A stretch of DNA of 26,446 nucleotides from an uncultured bacterium (GTDB lineage: Bacteria; Bacillota; Clostridia; Oscillospirales; Ruminococcaceae): contig CAJMQZ010000015.1 of the NCBI GenBank assembly GCA_905215595.1, positions 1 through 26,446 on the forward strand, given 5' to 3'. Positions within the stretch are counted from its first letter, which is position 1. Every line of letters begins with the position of its first letter. Position numbers and translations under genes: made by a program. The notes beneath the pieces are model-generated. The model had not been told where the DNA came from and did not search any database. It worked only from the letters and a program-made list of their open reading frames with translations. Below, piece after piece: positions 7,540 to 13,786 of the stretch.

Positions 7540-7568
7540 AGATTACTCTTCGGCCCGCAAAAAGTAAA
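7540..7568 (-). promoter_or_regulatory. Candidate promoter of the racemase-TRAP operon
   Basis: On the minus strand, TTTACT (7563-7568) and TAATCT (7540-7545) are spaced by 17 bp. The -10 box is a weak match, but the position relative to the operators copies the cupin-kinase promoter. Confidence 0.4.
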
Positions 7569-7651
7569 TTGGCGAATAGCCGATATTTCGGGCCGGTTTT
7601 GGTCGTTCTGCACAAATGTGGGATGCAAGTGGTGAAAAATTCACTTCTTTC

Positions 7652-7681
7652 TGGACATCATCCCATCTTGCGGCGTATAAT
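7652..7681 (+). promoter_or_regulatory. Promoter of the small membrane protein gene, with an operator-like core in its spacer
   Basis: TGGACA (7652-7657) and TATAAT (7676-7681) are separated by 18 bp. The spacer contains CATCCCATCTTG (7659-7670), which differs by one base from the site in the BKACE promoter spacer. Confidence 0.55.
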
Positions 7682-7719
7682 ACCCTTAAAGAAAAAGACA
7701 GGGAAGGAGCCACCGGAAC

Positions 7720-8040
7720 ATGAATCCGTTTCAAAGTGATAACATCTGGAAAAAGAAGGCCCGGCAGGGCAAGGCGCAGCAGCATCCGCTCACGCCGCAG
7801 CAGGAGTGGCAAAAGCAGGTGAACAGCAGCAGCCTGTGGCTGGGCGGCGGCGTGGTGCTGCTGGCACTGTATCTGGCCGCTGTCCGCGCCGGCACCGTGG
7901 CGCTGGACGCAAGCGCCGTCGTGCTGATCGTGGTGGTGGGCTGCTTCTGCGTATACACTGCCGCATCCCTCGGCAGGCTGATGAAAAACAAGCCGGAGGA
8001 AAAGGCAGCAAAGAAGAAAAAGAAAGCCAAAAAAGAGTGA
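7720..8040 (+). CDS. Small two-helix membrane protein, unknown function
   Basis: The 106-residue protein has a polar N-terminal tail with WKKKARQGKAQQHPLTPQQEW, two closely spaced hydrophobic helices (~38-57 and ~64-84), and a highly basic C-terminal tail of lysines. It matches no family that I recognise. It is probably real because it has a good promoter, a GGAAGGAG ribosome binding site about 10 bp before the ATG, and a strong terminator downstream. It stands alone between two minus-strand units, and the operator-like core in its promoter hints that it may belong to the same regulon as the catabolic genes. Confidence 0.7.
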   Translation: MNPFQSDNIWKKKARQGKAQQHPLTPQQEWQKQVNSSSLWLGGGVVLLALYLAAVRAGTVALDASAVVLIVVVGCFCVYTAASLGRLMKNKPEEKAAKKKKKAKKE

Positions 8041-8108
8041 TCGTTCCTTTAAAATGGCTCCGCGTGCGCTGCGCCATAAACAGCAGAATTATTATTTTTG
8101 TATATTGC

Positions 8109-8146
8109 AAAGCCGGAATGACTGCGGTCATTCCGGCTTTGCTTTT
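8109..8146 (+). terminator. Intrinsic terminator of the small membrane protein gene
   Basis: A perfect 13-bp stem (AAAGCCGGAATGA against TCATTCCGGCTTT) with a 6-nt loop is followed by GCTTTTT. Confidence 0.85.
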
Positions 8147-8193
8147 TCACGGGAAGGGGTCGTAACAGGTAGTGGCATTTGCTTCGCAAACCG

Positions 8194-8246
8194 GTCTGCG
8201 GCTCAAAAGTCCCACTGGGGCTTTCATGCCCTGCGGGCACCGCCGT
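8194..8246. repeat. Palindromic repeat unit, copy A
   Basis: About 52 bp containing AAAGTCCCACTGGGGCTTTCAT, split here as a stem AAAGTCCC / GGGGCTTT. Roughly four bases in five match copy B at 8437-8488 in the same orientation. Immediately rightward, at 8255-8281, is a separate perfect 11-bp stem (GTTCTCTTTTG / CAAAAGAGAAC, loop GCGCG). No protein-coding gene is supported here. Confidence 0.6.
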
Positions 8247-8371
8247 CCTTTCTGGTTCTCTTTTGGCGCGCAAAAGAGAACGTATCCGGCGGCAATGCAT
8301 TTTATAAAAGCCATACAAACCTGCCCCACACGAATACCCACTGCACAAGAAGCAGCTTATCTTCGTAAAAA

Positions 8372-8500
8372 GCAAAACAGCCAGACCCGCGGAACTTGTC
8401 GGGGCAAGGCCCCTCCATCTTGCTCCCGCAAGAACGTTCTGCCGCTTGAAAGCCCCACTGGGGCTTTCATTGCTGCGCAACCGCGGTCTGGCTGTTTTGC
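8372..8500. repeat. Inverted-repeat-bounded element containing palindromic repeat copy B
   Basis: The ends are near-perfect inverted repeats of about 20 bp (GCAAAACAGCCAGACCCGCGG at 8372-8392 split from CCGCGGTCTGGCTGTTTTGC at 8481-8500, one base missing). Inside are a GGGGC/GCCCC palindrome (8401-8413) and a perfect 9-bp stem GAAAGCCCC/GGGGCTTTC (8448-8468). Read on the minus strand, the outer stem is followed by TTTTTAC, so it could also end transcription of the kinase operon. Confidence 0.6.
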
Positions 8501-8571
8501 AATCATTAAAAATAATTTTTCCGCTGAATATGCCCAGAGCGAAGCGGAGGACATTCTAAATCATCAGAGTG

Positions 8572-9999
8572 TCAGCCCAGTAAAATTTCCACCGCTTCCC
8601 GCAGGGTGGGCACTTCGCCCACATTGCCCGGGAAGATGATGTACGGCGTGCCGGGGAACAGGCTTTCGGCACCGGTCTGCCATACCGGGATGCCCGGCCG
8701 GATCTGGCCCAGCACCTTGGCGCATTTTACGCGCAGGGCCTTCACGCCCACGTCGCTGCTGGTGATACCGCCCTTTGCCACCACAAAAGCCGGGGAAGCG
8801 GTCAGCCTGCCCACGCAGCTTTGCAGTGCATCGCTGATGGCAACGCTGCGCACGAGGGCTGCTTCCGGGGTGTCGTCCGGCAGGGTGAGCACCACGCGCT
8901 TTGTGGACACGCAGCAGGTGATGCCCTTTGCGATCTGCTGTGAGCAGTGGGCCACGATGGCGGCTGCTTCCTTTTCCAGCTCGCCCGGCACCAGCACCTT
9001 GTCGCTGTCCATCTCAATAAACTCGATGCCCTGTACTTTTTTCAGTTCTTCCAGCTGAGCAGTGGTCTTTTTGGTGTGGCTGCCCACCACGATGATGCCG
9101 CCTGCCTTGCTTTCCTGCGTGACCATCTTTTCCCGGGTGAGCAGCGGCTGGTCGGAAATATTGCCGATGGCCTTGACCAGTGCGGCCGCACTGCGGATGG
9201 TGAAGTGACGGCCCTTTGCCATGGCGCGGTACAGTGCCACTGCAAACACCTTTACATCGCAGTCCGCCACTGCGTTCACGATCACATGGCCGTAATCGTG
9301 CACCGTCAGCAGCTGGGCCTCGATGCCGTCAAAGTCCATGGCGCGCAGGCTTTCCAGCGAGATGCAGGTCACGTCTCCTGCGCGGACTTTGCCGCCGGTT
9401 TTTTCCTCAATGTATTCGCACAGGTTGCTGGCGTGGTAGCCAAAGGTCTCGTCCTTGGCAAATTCGGTCTGGCCGCAGGGCACAAGCTCTGCGCCGTAGC
9501 GCACATAATGCACGTTGTCCAGTGTAAAGCGTCCGCCCTCGCGGAAGTAGGGGCACAGGATGTCGCCATCCATCTTGTAACCGTTCTCAGCCTCCGTCAC
9601 CTCGCGCAGCAGGTCGGTCTCCAGCGGGTAGTGGCCGCGCAGGGTGGAGTCGCCGCGGCTGATGATAAGGTAGTCCATGCCGAACTCGCGGGCCACCTTG
9701 GCGGTGTTCTCCGCGATCTCGCGGTGGGCCTTGGTGGTCTCGGCCACGGTAAAGCCGCGGCTGTTGGTCAGAATAAAGAAGAGCTTTTCCGGCGCAGCAA
9801 AGCCCTTGCGCAGGCTTTCTACCGTCCAATCTGTATAAACATAAATATCATGTACCGTCTGTACGCCGGTAGGGTCGTCGTCCAGCACAATGATCTTGCG
9901 GTTGCTGGCGGCAGCTTCGGCGGCAAGGGCGGCGTTCAGTTTTTCCTCATCCACCTGTGGAAAACTGGCCAGAACATCGGCACTGCGGATCTGTTCCAT
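8572..9999 (-). CDS. Four-carbon acid sugar kinase family protein (DUF1537; OtnK/DtnK-like)
   Basis: The 475-residue protein matches the two-domain DUF1537 kinase family, whose members phosphorylate four-carbon sugar acids such as D-threonate, D-erythronate or 3-oxo-tetronate with ATP. The N-terminal domain has the hallmark LDDDPTG (~39-45), TNSRGF and SRGDSTLRGHYPLE (~114-127). The C-terminal domain has VVAKGGITSSDVG (~406-418) and FPGNVG (~456-461), the nucleotide-binding segments, so the active site looks complete. AAGGAGGAG lies 6 bp before the ATG. The gene starts 14 bp after the cupin gene and shares its promoter and operator. Which sugar acid it uses cannot be told from sequence. It links the TRAP substrate to phosphorylated sugar-acid chemistry. 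Confidence 0.94.
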   Translation of the reverse strand: MEQIRSADVLASFPQVDEEKLNAALAAEAAASNRKIIVLDDDPTGVQTVHDIYVYTDWTVESLRKGFAAPEKLFFILTNSRGFTVAETTKAHREIAENTAKVAREFGMDYLIISRGDSTLRGHYPLETDLLREVTEAENGYKMDGDILCPYFREGGRFTLDNVHYVRYGAELVPCGQTEFAKDETFGYHASNLCEYIEEKTGGKVRAGDVTCISLESLRAMDFDGIEAQLLTVHDYGHVIVNAVADCDVKVFAVALYRAMAKGRHFTIRSAAALVKAIGNISDQPLLTREKMVTQESKAGGIIVVGSHTKKTTAQLEELKKVQGIEFIEMDSDKVLVPGELEKEAAAIVAHCSQQIAKGITCCVSTKRVVLTLPDDTPEAALVRSVAISDALQSCVGRLTASPAFVVAKGGITSSDVGVKALRVKCAKVLGQIRPGIPVWQTGAESLFPGTPYIIFPGNVGEVPTLREAVEILLG

Positions 10000-10013
10000 C
10001 TGAAGCTCCTCCT

Positions 10014-10367
10014 TTATTCGTACAGCACCTGTGCGATCAGCACCAGCGGCTCGTCGCCCAGGCAGGCGATCTGGTGGGTGTCGCCGGGCATGGCGGCAAT
10101 GATGTCGCCCTTCTCCAAGATCTGCTCCTCGCCGTTGATGATGTGGACAGCGCGGCCGGAGACGATGACCATGCTTTCCATCTCGTGCTCATGCGTGTGC
10201 CTGCCAATGGTCACGCCCGGTGCCAGCGTGTGGCGCACGTAGGCGCGGCCCTTGCCCAGCATTTCGGCAGGCGCATCCAGCAGGCGTTCCATCATCACGG
10301 TGCCCTCGCCGCCCATGCAATGGGGAATCGGAGTGGGTTTCATCTCAGAAGCTTTCTTATACAACAT
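10014..10367 (-). CDS. Cupin-domain protein (single cupin_2 barrel)
   Basis: The 117-residue protein is a one-domain cupin. The metal-binding motifs are GRHTHEHEMES (His, His and Glu ligands, ~54-64) and GDTHQIAC (last His), joined by a short barrel segment, so a bound divalent metal is likely. ATG at 10367 is chosen over the upstream GTG at 10379 because AAAGGTGG lies 8 bp before it. It is the first gene of a two-gene operon with the DUF1537 kinase. Small cupins of this sort often epimerise, isomerise or bind sugar acids; no specific reaction can be assigned. Confidence 0.88.
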   Translation of the reverse strand: MLYKKASEMKPTPIPHCMGGEGTVMMERLLDAPAEMLGKGRAYVRHTLAPGVTIGRHTHEHEMESMVIVSGRAVHIINGEEQILEKGDIIAAMPGDTHQIACLGDEPLVLIAQVLYE

Positions 10368-10421
10368 CCCATGTTCCACCTTTCAAGTCATCTGCAGCAG
10401 CATACGGCAGAGTGTTTTTAA

Positions 10422-10434
10422 ACATCCTACCTTT
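10422..10434. promoter_or_regulatory. Putative GntR operator, cupin-kinase promoter
   Basis: ACATCCTACCTTT is identical to the TRAP leader site at 7485-7497. It lies just downstream of the predicted start of transcription. The adjoining ACCTTTCAAGT recurs 51 bp away at 10378-10388, next to a second, weaker CATCCCATG at 10365-10373 that overlaps the start codon. Confidence 0.55.
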
Positions 10435-10446
10435 CAAGTTAAGTCC

Positions 10447-10475
10447 ATTATACATGAGCGCAAGCGGAATAGCAA
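10447..10475 (-). promoter_or_regulatory. Promoter of the cupin-kinase operon
   Basis: On the minus strand, -35 TTGCTA (10470-10475) and a perfect -10 TATAAT (10447-10452) have a 17-bp spacer. The remainder of 10476-10734 shows no gene or other structure I can support. Confidence 0.75.
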
Positions 10476-10734
10476 GATTTTTTCCTGAAAAGCTGTTCAA
10501 TTTTGTGCAATGCGTTTTGTGCAATCTGGCTGATACCCCGCCGTTCCTGCCCCGCAGGCACGCAGCCCACGGAAAGGGAAGCTTTTGTCTGATTCAATTT
10601 CGGGTGCATCTGACGGAAGTAGTACACCGCAGCATAACACTCCGCTTTCCTTTTTTCGGATCCCGAAATAAATTGGAACTCTGCACATGTTCAAGCTGCA
10701 GTTTTTGTGTTTTTTTCAGAGAATCCGTTTTTTG

Positions 10735-10763
10735 TTGCCGGAGCAGCGTTTCTTTTGTATAAT
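10735..10763 (+). promoter_or_regulatory. Promoter of the dGTPase-like gene
   Basis: TTGCCG (10735-10740) and TATAAT (10758-10763) are separated by 17 bp, about 70 bp upstream of the start codon. Confidence 0.65.
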
Positions 10764-10834
10764 GGCAGTGATGGAAGGCCGATGCCTTTTGCAGATTTTT
10801 GATCACGACGTTTCAAAAGCGAGGTGTACTGATT

Positions 10835-12280
10835 ATGGAATGGGCAAAATTGCTGTCAACTGAAAAACTTTCTTCTGAACCTCCTGAGCCCGATTCGTTC
10901 AAGGAGTATCCCATCAATGCATTTGAAAAGGACTACAGCCGGATCGTTTCCAGCGCTGCATTCCGCAGGCTGCAGGATAAAACGCAGGTGTTTCCTCTGG
11001 ATAAGAGTGATTTCATCCGAACCCGCCTGACGCACTCGATCGAAGTCTCCACGATCGCCCGGCAGCTTGGCATCATGATCTCCAAAAACACAACACAGTA
11101 CAAGCCAACTGATATTGCCGTTCCGGAGGATGCCGAAGCCATCGCATCAGTCCTGCTCTGCGCCGGCCTTTTGCACGACCTCGGCAATCCGCCCTTCGGG
11201 CATTTCGGCGAGACCGTGATCGGTGACTGGTTCAAAGAGAACCTCGACCATGTAAAATACAAAGGACGGTCCCTTCGCAGCTGGTTATCCGAGCAGATGA
11301 TCGCTGATCTGGAAAATTTTGAGGGCAATGCACAGGCGCTGCGGATCCTGCTGAAAGCAAAACACGGTTCCAGCCTCAATCTGTCCAAAGCGATCATCAG
11401 CACGCTGGTAAAATACCCCACCGACTCCTGCTCCGTTGATAAAGACAATGCGGATATCCGAAAGCACAAACTCGGCTTCTTCGCTGCAGAACAGGAGACT
11501 TTTGAGCAGATCTCGGAAGCGGTTGGGACCGCCACTCCCGACAAAGGCATCGTGCGCCATCCGCTGACCTACCTGCTGGAAGCAGCCGACGACATTGCAT
11601 ACTCTACTGCCGATCTGGAAGATGCCTTTAAAAAGGGCCTGTTCACCCTTGACCAGTTCATTGAATATTACACAAATTCTTATGACCATTCAAAGATCGT
11701 TTCCCACAGAAGCCCTGAGTACTTCTCCGATGAGCAGATCCAAGAGCTTTCCAAGCAGCGCGGTGCAGACCACACCCCAGAAAACGACAGCGCTGCATTT
11801 AAAAAATGGCTCACCCAAACGCGTCAGTGGCTGATGTATGTAGCTATCTACCGTTTTTCCTGCAAATATAAAGAGATCATGGCCGGGACCTACTGCGGTG
11901 ATCTGTTTGAAGGAACCAATCACGCCATCACCATTGACATTCTGAAAGGGGCCATGCGGAAATTTGCCTTCGATACGCCCGGCATCCTGAAACTGGAACT
12001 GTCCGGACAGGTCATTCTCGATTTTCTGCTGGATCATTTTGTTCCCGCCGTGCTGTACTATGACTCTGCATACTGCACCGACGGACAGGCACCTTCCAAG
12101 GCCGACAAAAAGCTTCTCGCCATCTTCTCCGGCAATTACAAGCAGGATTACCAAAACACCCGAACCGGCACGGAATCTTTTGACTTGTACCTCCGGCTTC
12201 TGATGGTCACCGACTATATCAGCGGCATGACAGATTCCTATGCCCGCACGCTGTACCGCGAGCTTAGCGGTATTGAATAA
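10835..12280 (+). CDS. dgt: dGTPase-family HD-domain deoxynucleoside triphosphate hydrolase
   Basis: The 481-residue protein belongs to the dGTPase/SAMHD1-like HD hydrolases, which split dNTPs into deoxynucleoside and triphosphate and so trim nucleotide pools or limit phage replication. The N-terminus has the family sequence FEKDYSRIVSSAAFRRLQDKTQV (split at ~30-52). HD-motif residues are His67 (RLTHSIEVS), His114-Asp115 (LLHDLGNPPFGHFGE) and Asp in LLEAADDIAYS. The start at 10835 is chosen over one 36 bp upstream because GAGGTG lies 9 bp before it. It has its own promoter and no co-directional partner within 200 bp. Length fits the long dGTPase subgroup. A housekeeping or phage-defence role are both possible. 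Confidence 0.92.
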   Translation: MEWAKLLSTEKLSSEPPEPDSFKEYPINAFEKDYSRIVSSAAFRRLQDKTQVFPLDKSDFIRTRLTHSIEVSTIARQLGIMISKNTTQYKPTDIAVPEDAEAIASVLLCAGLLHDLGNPPFGHFGETVIGDWFKENLDHVKYKGRSLRSWLSEQMIADLENFEGNAQALRILLKAKHGSSLNLSKAIISTLVKYPTDSCSVDKDNADIRKHKLGFFAAEQETFEQISEAVGTATPDKGIVRHPLTYLLEAADDIAYSTADLEDAFKKGLFTLDQFIEYYTNSYDHSKIVSHRSPEYFSDEQIQELSKQRGADHTPENDSAAFKKWLTQTRQWLMYVAIYRFSCKYKEIMAGTYCGDLFEGTNHAITIDILKGAMRKFAFDTPGILKLELSGQVILDFLLDHFVPAVLYYDSAYCTDGQAPSKADKKLLAIFSGNYKQDYQNTRTGTESFDLYLRLLMVTDYISGMTDSYARTLYRELSGIE

Positions 12281-12446
12281 CGCTGCCCTGTTCAGATCCC
12301 ACGTGCCCGGTTCGTCTGCCGCTTATGGGCTACGGCATGATCGTTCAAAAACTGCTGATACATCACTCTGGAAGCCTCGCACAACTTCAAATCAGGTGCC
12401 AGCTTTTTTACGAAGATACTGCTTGCGAATGCGAACGCTTTTCGAA

Positions 12447-12475
12447 TTGCAAAATGATTTCTCGGTTGCTATACT
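12447..12475 (+). promoter_or_regulatory. Promoter of the esterase-YaiI operon
   Basis: TTGCAA (12447-12452) and TATACT (12470-12475) have an exact 17-bp spacer, 33 bp before the start codon. The rest of the 228-bp gap after the dGTPase gene shows nothing else. Confidence 0.7.
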
Positions 12476-12508
12476 GGGCTTATCGAAAATTTTCGGGAGG
12501 ATGCTGCA

Positions 12509-13192
12509 ATGACCGCACATACAATGCAACTCAGGAACAGACCTTGCCGCATTTACGGCGAAGCTCATGCAAAATACCTGCTGCTCCAAATGACCGGCGA
12601 ACACGAGCTGCAAAGCATGGAAAGCGAGATTGCCGCTATTGCACAGAGTGCGCACCACTTTTTGTTTGCGGCCGTGCCCGTGGAAAGCTGGAACGATGCA
12701 CTTTCCCCGTGGGAAGCCCCTGCTGTGTGGGGAAAGCAAGGATTTGGCGGCAAGGCTGCGGAAACCCTGCGCTTCCTGACAGAACAGGTCATTCCCACAC
12801 TGAAGCAACAGTATCCTCTCCCGGAAAACGTCAAAATCATTCTGGGCGGCTACTCGCTGGCCGGGCTGTTTGCATTGTGGGCATCCACCCAGACTGATCT
12901 GTTCTATGGTATCGCCGCCGCCTCGCCCTCTGTTTGGTTTCCGGAATGGATGGAGTTTGAACAGCAGCACCCGATGCAGGCACAGTGCATTTACCTGAGC
13001 CTTGGCGACAAGGAAGAGCATACGAAAAACGCTGTCATGGCTGCGGTAGGTGATAACATCCGCACCCTGCACAGCCGGCTTATAGAGCGTGGCACAGACT
13101 GCACCCTTGAATGGAACAGCGGCGGGCATTTCAAGGATACCGACCTGCGCACGGCAAGGGCGTTTCGATGGGTGATGGAGCATATTCGATGA
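12509..13192 (+). CDS. Alpha/beta-hydrolase fold esterase
   Basis: The 227-residue cytoplasmic protein, with no signal peptide, has an alpha/beta-hydrolase core. The nucleophile elbow is GGYSLAGL (Ser116), followed by AAASPSVWF, which is typical of the esterase-D/Fes-like group. The acid is probably Asp167 or a neighbour in LSLGDKEEH, and the catalytic His is His207 in SGGHFKD. Hence it is likely a carboxylic-ester hydrolase; the substrate is unknown. GGGAGG lies 8 bp before the ATG. Its stop codon overlaps the start of the next gene (ATGA), so the two are co-translated. Confidence 0.85.
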   Translation: MTAHTMQLRNRPCRIYGEAHAKYLLLQMTGEHELQSMESEIAAIAQSAHHFLFAAVPVESWNDALSPWEAPAVWGKQGFGGKAAETLRFLTEQVIPTLKQQYPLPENVKIILGGYSLAGLFALWASTQTDLFYGIAAASPSVWFPEWMEFEQQHPMQAQCIYLSLGDKEEHTKNAVMAAVGDNIRTLHSRLIERGTDCTLEWNSGGHFKDTDLRTARAFRWVMEHIR

Positions 13193-13626
13193 ATGTTTTG
13201 ATTGATGCGGATGGCTGTCCCGTGGTTGATCTGACTTTGCAGATTGCAAAGCAGTTCGGCATCCCGGTCATTATCCTGTGTGATACCTCGCACCAGATCG
13301 AGCGTGAGGGTGCGCAGACGCGCGTATTCGACAAGGGTGCTGACAGTGTGGACTTTGCGCTGGTCAACCGGGTGAAACCCGGCGATGTGGTCGTAACACA
13401 GGACTACGGTCTGGCGAGTATGTGCCTTGCCCGGTGTGCCAGAGTGCTGAATCAGAACGGCTTGGAGTACACTGCTGACAACATGGATGCCCTCATGCTG
13501 CGGCGGTACGAAAACAAAAAGCTCCTTCGTGCCGGCAAGCACCCGAAAGGGAGTGCGAAACGGACGAAGGAGCAGGATGTGAAATTTACGGACACACTGA
13601 AAAAGATTTTGAATTGCAAACATTGA
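13189..13626 (+). CDS. YaiI/YqxD family protein (UPF0178, DUF188)
   Basis: The 145-residue protein begins MNVLIDADGCPVVD, the hallmark of the YaiI/YqxD family, and contains CDTSH, GADSVDFALVNRVKPGDVVVTQDYGLA and a basic C-terminal half with LMLRRYENKKLLRAG. The family has a PIN-like fold with conserved acidic residues, and its biochemical role is not established. The length is typical. The start overlaps the esterase stop by 4 bp. No clear terminator follows; a 160-bp gap with the pel promoter separates it from the next operon. Confidence 0.93.
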   Translation: MNVLIDADGCPVVDLTLQIAKQFGIPVIILCDTSHQIEREGAQTRVFDKGADSVDFALVNRVKPGDVVVTQDYGLASMCLARCARVLNQNGLEYTADNMDALMLRRYENKKLLRAGKHPKGSAKRTKEQDVKFTDTLKKILNCKH

Positions 13627-13704
13627 TTGATTTTCATACATATCACCGCGGATGGTCTTTTTTAGAAGATTTTCGCTGTATCTCCCTGTATTCAGCACCC
13701 GTCC

Positions 13705-13733
13705 TTGCAACTTTCTACCCAATATGATACTAT
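13705..13733 (+). promoter_or_regulatory. Candidate promoter of the pel operon
   Basis: TTGCAA (13705-13710) and TACTAT (13728-13733) have a 17-bp spacer, about 50 bp before pelD. No riboswitch-like fold is evident in the short leader. Confidence 0.5.
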
Positions 13734-13786
13734 TCTATAAAATCTCTTATTCTTCTCAGAAGCTTAAACAATAACGGTAAAATGAC

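Larger units (their letters stand above)
8041..8571. other. 530-bp gene-free, repeat-rich interval
   Basis: Apart from the terminator and the palindromic repeats, this stretch has only short frames on both strands that run through the repeats and have no ribosome binding site. It separates the plus-strand membrane protein gene from the end of the minus-strand kinase gene. Confidence 0.6.

Noticed and set aside
5566..7635. Very long plus-strand open frame (689 codons) opposite dctP and the racemase-fold gene
   Set aside because: Composition is unlike a protein, there is no ribosome binding site, and it spans two well-supported minus-strand genes and their leader.
8049..8639. Short frames on both strands through the repeat region
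   Set aside because: They run across palindromic repeats, have no ribosome binding site and no recognisable domain.
8947..10242. Plus-strand open frame opposite the DUF1537 kinase and cupin genes
   Set aside because: The minus strand carries intact kinase and cupin motifs with good ribosome binding sites; the plus frame has none.
10364..10375. ACATCCCATGTT as a further operator
   Set aside because: It overlaps the cupin start codon and matches the motif only partly; kept as a note in the neighbouring operator entry, not as a separate site.
10835..13626. Phage-defence island built around the dGTPase-like gene
   Set aside because: Its neighbours, a generic esterase and a YaiI-family gene, have separate promoters and no defence association, so there is no support beyond the single gene.
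13627..13786. Cyclic-di-GMP riboswitch or other structured leader before pelD
   Set aside because: The leader after the predicted promoter is only about 50 bp and shows none of the conserved riboswitch core sequences.
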